This document shows, one piece after another, positions 1-7,534 of a stretch of 19,265 nucleotides of DNA. The stretch covers positions 1 through 19,265 of the forward strand of contig WGBS01000039.1 in the NCBI GenBank assembly GCA_015494165.1, in the 5' to 3' direction. Made by a program: the position numbers and the translations under genes. This stretch comes from Gammaproteobacteria bacterium (lineage in GTDB: Bacteria > Pseudomonadota > Gammaproteobacteria > S144-34). Under the pieces are notes generated by a model. The model ran no database searches. It saw nothing but the letters and a program-made list of their open reading frames with translations, and was not told where the DNA came from. Numbering within the stretch: position 1 is the first letter of the stretch; every line of letters begins with the position of its first letter.

Positions 1-1257
1 CCGTCGTGGAGGGCGTAGTAGCGCCCCATGACGCCCTGCAGCTCCGGGAACTCGCCCACCATCTCCGTGACCAGGTCGCACTTGGCGAGCCGCGCCGCCC
101 GCCGCGCGAGCGCCACGTCGGCGCCGATCGCCTCGGCGACGTCCGCCGCGAGCCGCTCCAGGCGCAGCGTCTTGTCGTAGAGCGTGCCGAGCCGCTCCTG
201 GTAGACCACCCCGCGCAGCTGCTCGAGGCGGCTCTCCAGGGGGCGCTTGCGGTCCTGCTCCCAGAAGAAGGCCGCGTCCGCGAGCCGCGGGCGGATGACC
301 CGCTCGTTGCCGCGGCGCACCTCCTCCGGGTCGCGGCTCTCGATGTTGGCCACCGCCACGAAGCGCGCGAGCAGCGCCTCGGAGGCGTCCACCACGGGGA
401 AGCACTTCTGGTGCTGCTCCATGGCCGAGACCACGACCTCGCGCGGCAGCTCCAGGAAACGCTCGTCGAAGCGCCCGGCGAGCGCCACCGGCCACTCCAC
501 CAGCGCCGTCACCTCCTCGAGCAGCGCCTCGCGCACCACCGCGCGCCCGCCCGCGGCGAGCGCCGCCTCCTCGACCTGGGCGCGCACCGCCTCGCGCCGG
601 CGGTCCATGTCGGCGATCACGTGGCCGCGCGAGGCGAGCAGCGGCTCCCAGTCCGCCGGCCTCGGCACCGGGAGGGGGTCCGGGTGGTGGAAGCGGTGGC
701 CGCGGGTCTCGCGCCCGGCCTCGAGGCCCAGCACCGTGCCCGGCACCACGTCCTCGCCGTGCAGCATCAGCACCCAGTGCACGGGGCGCACGAAGGCGAC
801 CTCGCCCGCGCCCCAGCGCATGCGCTTCGGCACCGGCAGCCGGTCGAGGGCCTCCTGGACGAGGCCCGGCAGGAGCTCGGCCGTCGGCCGCCCCGGCTCC
901 ACCCCCTCCCAGAGCAGCCACTCGCCCTTGTCGGTGCGAAGCCGCCCCAGGCGCTCAACCGGCACGCCCACCGAGCGCGCGAAGCCCTCGGCCGCCTTCG
1001 TCGGGCGGCCCTCGGCGTCGAAGGCGGCCCGCACCGCCGGGCCGCGGCGGCGCACCGGGCGGTCGGGCTGGGCCGGCGCCACCGCCTCGACGAGGACGGC
1101 GAGCCGCCGCGGGGTGGCGTAGGCGCGCGCCGCGCCGCGGGCGATGCCGGCGCGGTCGAGGCCCTCGGCGAGCGCCGCGGCGAAGGCCTCGGCCAGCCGG
1201 CGCAGGGCCTTGGGCGGCAGCTCCTCGGTGCCGATCTCGACCAGCAGGTCGCGCGGC

Positions 1258-1265
<8 letters not shown>
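1..1265 (-). CDS. glyS: Glycyl-tRNA synthetase beta subunit (partial, C-terminus outside the window)
   Basis: Beta subunit of the alpha2beta2 bacterial glycyl-tRNA synthetase, which charges tRNA-Gly in the cytoplasm; the beta chain carries most of the tRNA contacts. The first 421 residues are present, of about 690 usual for the family. The N-terminus reads MAEPRDLLVEIGTEELPPKA, and further on come RLADAAFFWEQDRKR and AKCDLVTEMVGEFPELQGVM, all very close to my recollection of E. coli GlyS. The ATG at 1265 was chosen because it gives this conserved start. It lies inside the last codons of glyQ (8-bp overlap), so the two subunits are probably translationally coupled. The reading frame stays open to base 1. 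Identity is secure from sequence similarity; nothing unusual was seen. Confidence 0.97.
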
Positions 1266-2172
<907 letters not shown>

Positions 2173-2206
2173 GGTGCCGCGCCTGCCGTCGGCCGCAAAG
2201 CCCGCA

Positions 2207-2212
2207 AGTATA
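2207..2212 (-). promoter_or_regulatory. Probable -10 box of the glyQS promoter
   Basis: On the minus strand this reads TATACT, 5 of 6 matches to the sigma-70 -10 consensus, in otherwise very GC-rich DNA. It would give a leader of roughly 28 bases before the glyQ ATG at 2172. No convincing -35 hexamer was found at 16-18 bases, so the assignment rests on the -10 match and its position. Confidence 0.45.
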
Positions 2213-2289
2213 ACCGCCGCGGCGGGAACGGCGGGACTGGACAGCCTGGCGCGGCTCGTGCATACAAAGGGTGTGGCCCGCTGCGGCCG

Positions 2290-2316
2290 TCAAGATCGCG
2301 GCGCGGCGGCCGATAG
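2290..2316 (+). promoter_or_regulatory. Candidate sigma-28 (FliA) promoter
   Basis: TCAA at 2290-2293, a spacer of exactly 15 bases, then GCCGATAG at 2309-2316. The flagellar sigma-28 consensus is TAAA-N15-GCCGATAA, so the -10 element matches 7 of 8 and the spacing is exact. Transcription would start near 2323, leaving a leader of about 28 bases before the ATG at 2351. A weaker sigma-70-like pair also exists upstream (TGGACA 2238-2243, 17 bases, CATACA 2261-2266). Confidence 0.5.
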
Positions 2317-2350
2317 AGACGGCAGAGGCAGCGACGGCGGGACGGGCGCC

Positions 2351-2923
2351 ATGGGCGATACGCTTCGCATCGAGCCGACGGCGACGGCGCAGTGGCACAG
2401 CCTGGTGCGCGAGGCCGAGGCGCGCCTCGGCCGGCGCCTCGACGAGGACCTCGAGAGCTACCTCGTCTTCCTGCTGATGCGCTTCGCAGGCCGGCCCGAG
2501 CTCGCCGCGCGGGTGCTGGCGCTCGACTACCTGCGCGGGCTGCGCGCCGGCGGCCGGCGGCGGCTGGACGCCCTGCGCGACGTCGGCGACCAGTGCCTGC
2601 TCTACTCCGGCCTGTTCCCGCGGCGCGCGCGGCGGCGCAACGTGCGCGTGCGCTACTTCGTCGACCTCGGCCGCACGGCCTACCAGGAGCTCGGCGCCAC
2701 GCTCCAGCACGGCGCGGCGGAGATCTACCTGCGGCTCGCCGAGCACTTCGTGGCGCTCATGGACGTGCTGCTCGCGCTGCGCGAGGGAGCGGCGGCGCGC
2801 GAGGCGGCCGACGCCCTCGAGGCGGTGGAGCTCGCGCTCGAGACCGGCAGCCGCGCCGCGCGCGAGCGCCTCGCCGAATGGACCGACGCCATCCCCGTCA
2901 GCGGGGGCGAGCGCCGCCACTGA
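2351..2923 (+). CDS. Conserved-looking hypothetical protein, possibly FliA-regulated
   Basis: I do not recognise this 190-aa protein. It has no signal peptide and no membrane segment, so it should be cytoplasmic. The sequence is rich in Leu, Ala and Arg and looks wholly alpha-helical. There is an acidic, hydrophobic stretch (DEDLESYLVFLLMRF) near residues 30-45, a very basic RRARRRNVRVRYF near 94-106, and a helical C-terminal third. The codon positions show the strong third-position GC bias of real genes here, and no competing frame looks better. The ATG at 2351 has only a weak GGGACGGG before it. It is transcribed away from glyQ behind the sigma-28-like promoter at 2290-2316, which would tie it to motility or chemotaxis. 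That link is inference from the promoter alone. Confidence 0.75.
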   Translation: MGDTLRIEPTATAQWHSLVREAEARLGRRLDEDLESYLVFLLMRFAGRPELAARVLALDYLRGLRAGGRRRLDALRDVGDQCLLYSGLFPRRARRRNVRVRYFVDLGRTAYQELGATLQHGAAEIYLRLAEHFVALMDVLLALREGAAAREAADALEAVELALETGSRAARERLAEWTDAIPVSGGERRH

Positions 2924-2951
2924 GCGCGCCGGCCCCGGCGCGTGCGCTTTT
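2924..2951 (+). terminator. Possible rho-independent terminator
   Basis: Directly after the stop codon of the 190-aa gene, CGCGCCG (2925-2931) and CGGCGCG (2936-2942) form a GC-rich stem with a 4-base loop. TTTT follows at 2948-2951 after five intervening bases. The T-run is short and set back, so it may be weak. Confidence 0.35.
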
Positions 2952-2980
2952 CCGAGCGCCGCGCTAGACTTTTCCACCCG

Positions 2981-3005
2981 GGCCCGCGCCGCCGCGGCGC
3001 GGGCC
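2981..3005 (+). repeat. Perfect 11-bp hairpin before the PP-loop gene
   Basis: GGCCCGCGCCG at 2981-2991 and its exact complement at 2995-3005 are separated by a CCG loop. There is no T-tract after it. It lies 31 bases before the ATG at 3037 and just after a TAGACT box (-10-like, 2965-2970), so it may sit at the 5' end of the mRNA of the three-gene unit. The role is unknown. In DNA this GC-rich, a perfect stem of this size could also be chance. Confidence 0.5.
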
Positions 3006-3036
3006 GCGCACGCGGCCCACGCATCCCTCACCACCC

Positions 3037-4125
3037 ATGGCCGAGAAGCAGCGCAAGGCGGTTGCCCTCATCTCGGGCGGGCTCGACTCCATGCTCGCCG
3101 CCCGCGTCGTCATGGACCAGGGCGTGCACGTCGAGGGCATCAACTTCTTCACGGGCTTCTGCGTGGAGGGCCACACGCATGCCATCCGCCGCCGGGACCG
3201 CGCCCGGCCCAAGCGCAACAACGCGCTCTGGGTGGCCGAGCAGCTCGGCATCCGCCTGCACATCGTCGACATCGTCGAGGAGTACAAGCAGGTGCTGCTC
3301 CACCCGCGACACGGCTACGGGCAGAACCTCAATCCCTGCCTCGACTGCAAGACCTTCATGGTGCGCAAGGCCTACGAGTGGATGCGCGAGCACGGCTTCG
3401 ACTTCATCATCACGGGCGAGGTGCTGGGCCAGCGCCCCATGTCCCAGCGCCGCGACACCTTCCCCGTCGTGGCGCGCGAGTCGGGGGTCGGCGACCTGCT
3501 GCTGCGGCCGCTCTCGGCCAAGCTCCTGCCGCCGACGCGGCCCGAGCGCGAGGGCTGGGTGGACCGCGAGCGCCTCTACGGCTTCCACGGGCGCACGCGC
3601 AAGCCGCAGATGGCGCTCGCCGCGCGCTACGGCTTCCGCGACTACGCACAGCCCGCCGGCGGGTGCTGCTTCCTCACGGACGAGCAGTACGCGGCCAAGC
3701 TCGCCGACCTGTGGAGCGCGCGCGGGCGGCGCGACTACGACCTCGACGACATCCTGCTGCTCAAGGTCGGCCGGCACCTGCGCCCGCGCCCGCACCTGAA
3801 GCTGATCGTCGCCCGCGAGGAGGGCGAGAACCGCTTCCTCGAGGGCTACCGCCGCCGCTACACGCACCTGCGCACCGTCAGCCACCCGGGCCCGCTGGTG
3901 CTGGTCGACGGCGAGGCGGACGACGACGACCTCGAGCTCGCCGCGCGCATCGCCGCCCGCTTCAGCAAGGGGCGCGCGGCGCCGGAGGTGGAGGTCGAGG
4001 CGGTGCCGCTCGGCGGCGAGCCGCGGCGGCTGCGCGTGCGCCCGCTGCCGGCGTCGGAGGTGCGGCCCGAGTGGTACGTGGAGCGCCGCGGCGCCGGGCT
4101 GCTGCGCCGCGCCGCCGCCGGCTGA
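3037..4125 (+). CDS. PP-loop ATPase, ThiI/MnmA/TtuA-like RNA thiolase with C-terminal NFACT-R-like domain
   Basis: Likely RNA-sulfurating enzyme: PP-loop enzymes adenylate a base and replace its oxygen with sulfur. The 362-aa protein has the PP-loop SGGLDS at residues 13-18, NPCLDC at 99-104 (Cys101, Cys104), ITGEVLGQRPMSQ at about 125-137 and GGCCFLT at 208-214 (Cys210, Cys211). The CxxC followed by a distal Cys resembles the three Cys that hold a [4Fe-4S] cluster in TtcA and TtuA. The tail, with LLLKVGRHLRPRPHLKLIV at about 240-260, resembles the NFACT-R RNA-binding type (PF18297-like). The THUMP domain of true ThiI is absent. The next gene is a TusA-like sulfur donor, which supports sulfur transfer. 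Databases often label this family as tRNA thiouridylase or methyltransferase; the real substrate is unknown to me. The start at 3037 has no clear Shine-Dalgarno sequence but gives a clean N-terminus right before the PP-loop. Confidence 0.85.
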   Translation: MAEKQRKAVALISGGLDSMLAARVVMDQGVHVEGINFFTGFCVEGHTHAIRRRDRARPKRNNALWVAEQLGIRLHIVDIVEEYKQVLLHPRHGYGQNLNPCLDCKTFMVRKAYEWMREHGFDFIITGEVLGQRPMSQRRDTFPVVARESGVGDLLLRPLSAKLLPPTRPEREGWVDRERLYGFHGRTRKPQMALAARYGFRDYAQPAGGCCFLTDEQYAAKLADLWSARGRRDYDLDDILLLKVGRHLRPRPHLKLIVAREEGENRFLEGYRRRYTHLRTVSHPGPLVLVDGEADDDDLELAARIAARFSKGRAAPEVEVEAVPLGGEPRRLRVRPLPASEVRPEWYVERRGAGLLRRAAAG

Positions 4126-4136
4126 AGGGACGCGCC

Positions 4137-4376
4137 GTGGCGCGCGCGGTCCTCGACGCCCGCAACCTGCTCTGCCCCCTGCCCGTGATCCGCACGCAGG
4201 ACCGCATCGCGCGCATGGCCCCCGGCGACGTGCTCGAGGTGCGCGCCACCGACCCCGGCGCCCTCAACGACATCCCCGCCTGGTGCCGCGTCAGCGGCCA
4301 CCGCGTGCTGGAGGCCCGCGAGGAGGGCCGCGAGGTGGTGGTGGTCATCGAGGTCGGCGATGGCGCGGGCGGCTGA
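4137..4376 (+). CDS. TusA-family sulfur carrier protein
   Basis: Small persulfide carrier of the TusA/SirA/YeeD fold, 79 aa. The signature is LDARNLLCPLPVI, with the sulfur-carrying Cys at residue 13 followed by PxP; a second Cys lies in IPAWCRVSGH. Family knowledge: the Cys receives sulfur from a cysteine desulfurase and passes it to a thiolase such as MnmA, or in sulfur oxidisers to Dsr/Hdr proteins. The GTG at 4137 was chosen because AAGGGA (4125-4130) lies 6 bases upstream, overlapping the stop of the PP-loop gene, and because it gives the usual TusA N-terminus. Only 11 bases separate it from the PP-loop gene, and its last 17 bases overlap the CDF gene, so the three form one operon. I leave the symbol empty because the context differs from canonical tusA. 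Confidence 0.88.
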   Translation: MARAVLDARNLLCPLPVIRTQDRIARMAPGDVLEVRATDPGALNDIPAWCRVSGHRVLEAREEGREVVVVIEVGDGAGG

Positions 4377-5520
4377 GGCGGCCCTCGACGGCGCGCGCTA
4401 CCGCAGCGCGCGGCGCGTGACGGTGGTCGGCGCCGCGGTCAATCTGGTGCTGGCCGCGGCCAAGGTCGTGATCGGCTGGCTCGCCCACTCGCAGGCGCTC
4501 ATCGCCGACGGCGTGCACTCGCTCTCGGATCTCGCGAGCGACGCCGTCGTGCTGCTCGCTGCCAAGCATGCGAGCCGCGAGGCCGACCTCGAGCACCCCT
4601 ACGGCCACGGGCGCATCGAGACCGCGGCCACCGTCGCCCTCGGCGTCGCCCTGATCGCCGTGGGGCTCGGCATCGCCATCGACGCCGGGCGCCACCTGCT
4701 TGACCCGGCCCTGCTCGCCGTGCCGGGCGCGGCGGCGCTCGCCGTGGCCGTCGCCTCGGTGCTCTCCAAGGAATGGCTCTATCACTACACCGTGCGCGTG
4801 GCGCGGGCGCTGCGCTCGGACATGCTGCGCGCCAACGCCTGGCACCACCGCACCGACGCCGTCTCCTCGCTGGTGGTGCTCGCCGGCGTGGGCGGCGCCA
4901 TGGCGGGCTTCCCCTACCTCGACGCCGTGGCCGCCATCGGCGTGGCGGGCTTCATCGTCAAGATTGGCTGGGACCTCGCCTTCCGCAGCGTGCGCGAGCT
5001 GATCGACACCGCCCTCGAGCCGGAGCGCGTCGAGGCCATCCGCCGCGCCATCCTCGCCGTCGACGGCGTGCGCAGCCTCCACATGCTGCGCACACGGCGC
5101 ATGGGCCCGGACGCCCTCGTCGACGTGCACATCCAGGTGGATCCGCGCCTGAGCGTCTCCGAGGGCCACCAGATCGGCGAGACCGTGCGCCGGCGGCTCA
5201 TCGAGCAGATCGACGAGGTCGCCGACGTCACCGTGCACGTCGACCCCGAGGACGACGCCGAGGGCCCGCGCTGCGAGGGCCTGCCGCTGCGCGCCGAGGT
5301 GCTCGAGCGCCTCGAGCGGCGCTGGGCCGGCATCCCCGCCGCGCGCCGCATCGAGGAGGTCACGCTCCACTACCTGGACGGGCGGATCCACGTGGACGTG
5401 ACGCTGCCGCTCGATGCCGCGCGCGACCGCGCCGAGGCCGATGCCCTCGCCCGCGCCCTGCGCGAGGCCGCCGCGGGGCTGGAGGGGATCGGCGAGGTGC
5501 GCGTCCATTTCCGGCACTGA
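4360..5520 (+). CDS. Cation diffusion facilitator (CDF) metal exporter with two C-terminal ZT-dimer-like domains
   Basis: Inner-membrane divalent-metal/proton antiporter of the CDF family, 386 aa. Transmembrane helices cover roughly residues 20-215. Transport-site residues are visible: His53 and Asp57 in ADGVHSLSD (TM2) and His162 and Asp166 in WHHRTD (TM5). A pair of HxxxD motifs is typical of zinc-type CDFs, whereas FieF has DxxxD in TM2; Zn(II) is therefore my inference. HPYGHGRIE (79-87) is the conserved loop. After the membrane part there are two consecutive ferredoxin-like ZT-dimer segments (about 222-305 and 311-386) instead of one. The ATG at 4360 lies inside the end of the TusA gene, so translation is coupled. 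The stop codon directly abuts the first NtrC site of glnA. Confidence 0.93.
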   Translation: MARAAEAALDGARYRSARRVTVVGAAVNLVLAAAKVVIGWLAHSQALIADGVHSLSDLASDAVVLLAAKHASREADLEHPYGHGRIETAATVALGVALIAVGLGIAIDAGRHLLDPALLAVPGAAALAVAVASVLSKEWLYHYTVRVARALRSDMLRANAWHHRTDAVSSLVVLAGVGGAMAGFPYLDAVAAIGVAGFIVKIGWDLAFRSVRELIDTALEPERVEAIRRAILAVDGVRSLHMLRTRRMGPDALVDVHIQVDPRLSVSEGHQIGETVRRRLIEQIDEVADVTVHVDPEDDAEGPRCEGLPLRAEVLERLERRWAGIPAARRIEEVTLHYLDGRIHVDVTLPLDAARDRAEADALARALREAAAGLEGIGEVRVHFRH

Positions 5521-5537
5521 TGCACCATTATGGGGCA
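5521..5537 (+). promoter_or_regulatory. NtrC binding site 1 of glnA
   Basis: TGCACCATTATGGGGCA closely matches the enterobacterial NtrC consensus TGCACC-N5-GGTGCA, with one deviation in the right half. It is centred at 5529, 31 bp (three helical turns) from site 2 and about 128 bases upstream of the predicted sigma-54 start. The E. coli glnA enhancers lie at about -140 and -108, so the layout is nearly the same. Confidence 0.88.
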
Positions 5538-5551
5538 GCCCTCGCGCGGAG

Positions 5552-5568
5552 TGCCCCATAATAGTGCG
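5552..5568 (+). promoter_or_regulatory. NtrC binding site 2 of glnA
   Basis: TGCCCCATAATAGTGCG, a degenerate copy of the NtrC palindrome, centred at 5560, about 97 bases before the predicted transcription start. Sites 1 and 2 also form an inverted repeat with each other (GCACCATTATGGGGC against GCCCCATAATAGTGC, one mismatch in 15). The core contains CATAAT, which could serve as a -10 box of a second, sigma-70 promoter like E. coli glnAp1. Confidence 0.82.
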
Positions 5569-5630
5569 CCCGCGCGGGGCGCCGTGCCGGAAGCGCCCGC
5601 CACATCAGGCACTTCCCTCACGGGCCGCCG

Positions 5631-5646
5631 TGGCATATTTTCTGCA
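5631..5646 (+). promoter_or_regulatory. Sigma-54 promoter of glnA
   Basis: TGGCATATTTTCTGCA fits the -24/-12 consensus TGGCAC-N5-TTGCA, with the invariant GG (5632-5633) and GC (5644-5645) exactly 12 bases apart. Transcription should begin near 5657, about 96 bases before the glnA ATG. Together with the two NtrC sites this is a complete nitrogen-regulated promoter. Confidence 0.88.
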
Positions 5647-5752
5647 CTCCGGTCCGGCACCGGCCTGCGGGCGCGGCTGCGGCGGCGTGCAGGAGAGAGC
5701 GGATTCCGGCAACGAACGCACAACGGTCCAGCCTTCCTTCGGAGGAACGTCC

Positions 5753-7159
5753 ATGTCACAGAAGGTTCTCAAGATGATCAAGGACAAGGGGGTCAAGTTC
5801 GTCGACCTCCGCTTCACCGACACCCGCGGCAAGGAGCAGCACGTTTCGGTCCCCGCGCACGTGGTCAACGCCGAGTTCTTCAAGACCGGCAAGATGTTCG
5901 ACGGCTCGAGCATCGCCGGCTGGAAGAGCATCGCCGAGTCGGACATGGTGCTCATGCCCGATGCGTCGACGGCCGTCATGGACCCGTTCGCGGACGAGCC
6001 CACGCTCATCCTGCGCTGCGACATCCTCGAGCCCTCCACCATGCAGGGCTACGAGCGCGACCCTCGCACCATCGCCAAGCGCGCCGAGGCCTATCTCAAG
6101 GCGAGCGGCGTCGGCGACACCGCCTACTTCGGCCCCGAGCCCGAGTTCTTCATCCTCGACGACGTGCGCTGGGGCGCGGACATGAGCGGCGCCTTCTACA
6201 AGGTCGACTCCGAGGAGGCCTCCTGGAACAGCGAGCGCGTCTTCGAGGACGGCAACATCGGCCACCGTCCCTCGGTCAAGGGCGGCTACTTCCCGGTGCC
6301 GCCGGTGGACTCGCTGCAGGACATCCGCTCGGCCATGGCGCTGGTGCTCGAGGAGATGGGCGTGCCGGTCGAGGTGCACCACCACGAGGTGGCCACCGCC
6401 GGCCAGTGCGAGATCGGCACCCGCTTCAACACGCTGGTGCGCAAGGCCGACGAGCTGCAGATCCTCAAGTACGTGGTCATGAACGTGGCCCACAGCTACG
6501 GCAAGACCGCGACCTTCATGCCCAAGCCGCTCGTCGGCGACAACGGCAACGGCATGCACACGCACCAGTCCATCGCCAAGGGCGGCAAGAACCTGTTCTC
6601 GGGCAACAAGTACGCGGGCCTGTCGGAGACGGCGCTCTACTACATCGGCGGCATCTTCAAGCACGCCAAGGCGATCAACGCCTTCGCCAATTCCTCGACC
6701 AACAGCTACAAGCGCCTGGTGCCGGGCTTCGAGGCCCCCGTGCTGCTCGCCTACTCGGCGCGCAACCGCTCGGCCTCGGTGCGCATCCCCCACGTGGCGA
6801 GCCCCAAGGCGCGCCGCATCGAGGTGCGCTTCCCGGACTCCTGCGGCAACCCCTACCTCACCTTCGCCGCCATGCTCATGGCCGGCCTCGACGGCATCAA
6901 GAACAAGATCCACCCGGGCGACCCGCTCGACAAGGATCTCTACGACCTGCCGCCCGAGGAGGAGAAGGCCATCCCGCGCGTGGCGGCCTCGCTCGAGGAG
7001 GCGCTCGAGGCGCTCGACAAGGACCGCGACTTCCTCAAGGCCGGCGGCGTGTTCACCGACGACGCCATCGACGGCTACATCGAGCTCAAGATGGAGGAGG
7101 TGCAGCGGCTGCGCATGACCACGCACCCGGTCGAGTTCGACATGTACTACAGCCTCTGA
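5753..7159 (+). CDS. glnA: Glutamine synthetase type I
   Basis: Makes glutamine from glutamate, ammonia and ATP as a cytoplasmic dodecamer; it is the main entry of ammonium under nitrogen limitation. 468 aa against 469 in E. coli. Visible signatures are FDGSSIAGW (near 50-58), the glutamate/ATP-site stretch NGNGMHTHQS, KRLVPGFEAPVLLAYSARNR, and KDLYDLPPEE with Tyr397. Tyr397 is the residue adenylylated by GlnE, so the enzyme belongs to the GSI-beta class under covalent control. The start at 5753 has GGAGG at 5741-5745, eight bases upstream. Expression is set by two NtrC sites and a sigma-54 promoter upstream, and a strong terminator follows. The ntrBC genes lie downstream after a DUF4124 gene, the usual gammaproteobacterial order. 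Identity is secure. Confidence 0.99.
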   Translation: MSQKVLKMIKDKGVKFVDLRFTDTRGKEQHVSVPAHVVNAEFFKTGKMFDGSSIAGWKSIAESDMVLMPDASTAVMDPFADEPTLILRCDILEPSTMQGYERDPRTIAKRAEAYLKASGVGDTAYFGPEPEFFILDDVRWGADMSGAFYKVDSEEASWNSERVFEDGNIGHRPSVKGGYFPVPPVDSLQDIRSAMALVLEEMGVPVEVHHHEVATAGQCEIGTRFNTLVRKADELQILKYVVMNVAHSYGKTATFMPKPLVGDNGNGMHTHQSIAKGGKNLFSGNKYAGLSETALYYIGGIFKHAKAINAFANSSTNSYKRLVPGFEAPVLLAYSARNRSASVRIPHVASPKARRIEVRFPDSCGNPYLTFAAMLMAGLDGIKNKIHPGDPLDKDLYDLPPEEEKAIPRVAASLEEALEALDKDRDFLKAGGVFTDDAIDGYIELKMEEVQRLRMTTHPVEFDMYYSL

Positions 7160-7184
7160 GCGCCGCGGCGCTCGGCCCCTCGTG

Positions 7185-7216
7185 CCCCCGTCCGGCACCG
7201 CCGGGCGGGGGTTTTT
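7185..7216 (+). terminator. Rho-independent terminator of glnA
   Basis: Twelve-base arms CCCCCGTCCGGC (7185-7196) and GCCGGGCGGGGG (7200-7211) pair with a single T-G wobble around an ACC loop, followed by TTTTT at 7212-7216. It begins 26 bases after the glnA stop and separates glnA from the DUF4124-ntrBC genes. Confidence 0.93.
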
Positions 7217-7243
7217 CTTGCGCGTGCCGCGGGCGCGGCACGC

Positions 7244-7327
7244 GGGAGGCGGGAGACGGGAGGCGGGAGACGGGAGACGGGTTGCGGGAGACGGGTGACA
7301 GGTGACGGGTGACGGGTGACAGGAGAC
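7244..7327 (+). repeat. Twelve tandem G3N4 heptamers (G-quadruplex-prone)
   Basis: Twelve uninterrupted 7-base units: GGGAGGC, GGGAGAC, GGGAGGC, GGGAGAC, GGGAGAC, GGGTTGC, GGGAGAC, GGGTGAC, AGGTGAC, GGGTGAC, GGGTGAC, AGGAGAC. Ten of the twelve start with GGG, so the plus strand fits the G-quadruplex pattern of G3 runs with 4-base loops several times over. Similar heptads (GGGNATC) are known from Xanthomonas and Nostoc; this one has a different consensus, GGGWGRC. It lies 27 bases after the glnA terminator T-run. Confidence 0.92.
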
Positions 7328-7376
7328 CGTACACTGTAGCCTGCAAACCGTAGCCCGCCCAAAGAGCGCGCACCAA

Positions 7377-7417
7377 CCCTCGCCTCCCGCCTCCCGTCTC
7401 TCGCCTCCCACATTCGT
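7377..7417 (+). repeat. 41-bp direct repeat, copy 1 (C-rich heptamers)
   Basis: Runs from CCCTCGCCTCCC to CACATTCGT and matches 7487-7527 with a single C/T difference. Internally it is made of heptamers in the opposite orientation to the G3N4 array (CGCCTCC, CGCCTCC, CGTCTCT, CGCCTCC), so it can pair with that array: CTCCCGCCTCCC at 7384-7395 is the exact complement of 7244-7255. Confidence 0.9.
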
Positions 7418-7426
7418 CGGAGTGCA

Positions 7427-7451
7427 CGGGAGACGGGTTGCGGGAGACGGG
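7427..7451 (+). repeat. Second short G3N4 array, duplicate of 7271-7295
   Basis: This 25-base stretch is an exact copy of 7271-7295 and contains GGGAGAC, GGGTTGC, GGGAGAC and a fourth GGG. It precedes the second C-rich copy, so the order G-array then C-array occurs twice: a compound unit at about 7271-7417 repeated, shortened, at 7427-7527. Confidence 0.9.
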
Positions 7452-7486
7452 ACAGCTCAAAAGGCCGCGCCCGAAGGGCGCTCCAC

Positions 7487-7527
7487 CCCTCGCTTCCCGC
7501 CTCCCGTCTCTCGCCTCCCACATTCGT
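7487..7527 (+). repeat. 41-bp direct repeat, copy 2 (C-rich heptamers)
   Basis: Second copy of 7377-7417, start to start 110 bp, one mismatch (T at 7494). With only two copies and no constant spacer it is not a CRISPR; it is part of the duplicated heptamer module. Confidence 0.9.
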
Positions 7528-7534
7528 ACAGGTC

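Noticed and set aside
2238..2266. TGGACA-17-CATACA considered as the sigma-70 promoter of the 190-aa gene
   Set aside because: The -35 is good but the -10 matches only 3 of 6; kept only as an alternative to the sigma-28-like site.
5756..7411. A 551-codon minus-strand frame opposite glnA
   Set aside because: Antisense shadow of glnA that also runs through the terminator and heptamer repeats; no family motif.
7377..7527. Two 41-bp near-identical repeats considered as a CRISPR
   Set aside because: Only two copies, heptamer-based interior, no cas genes and no uniform spacer.
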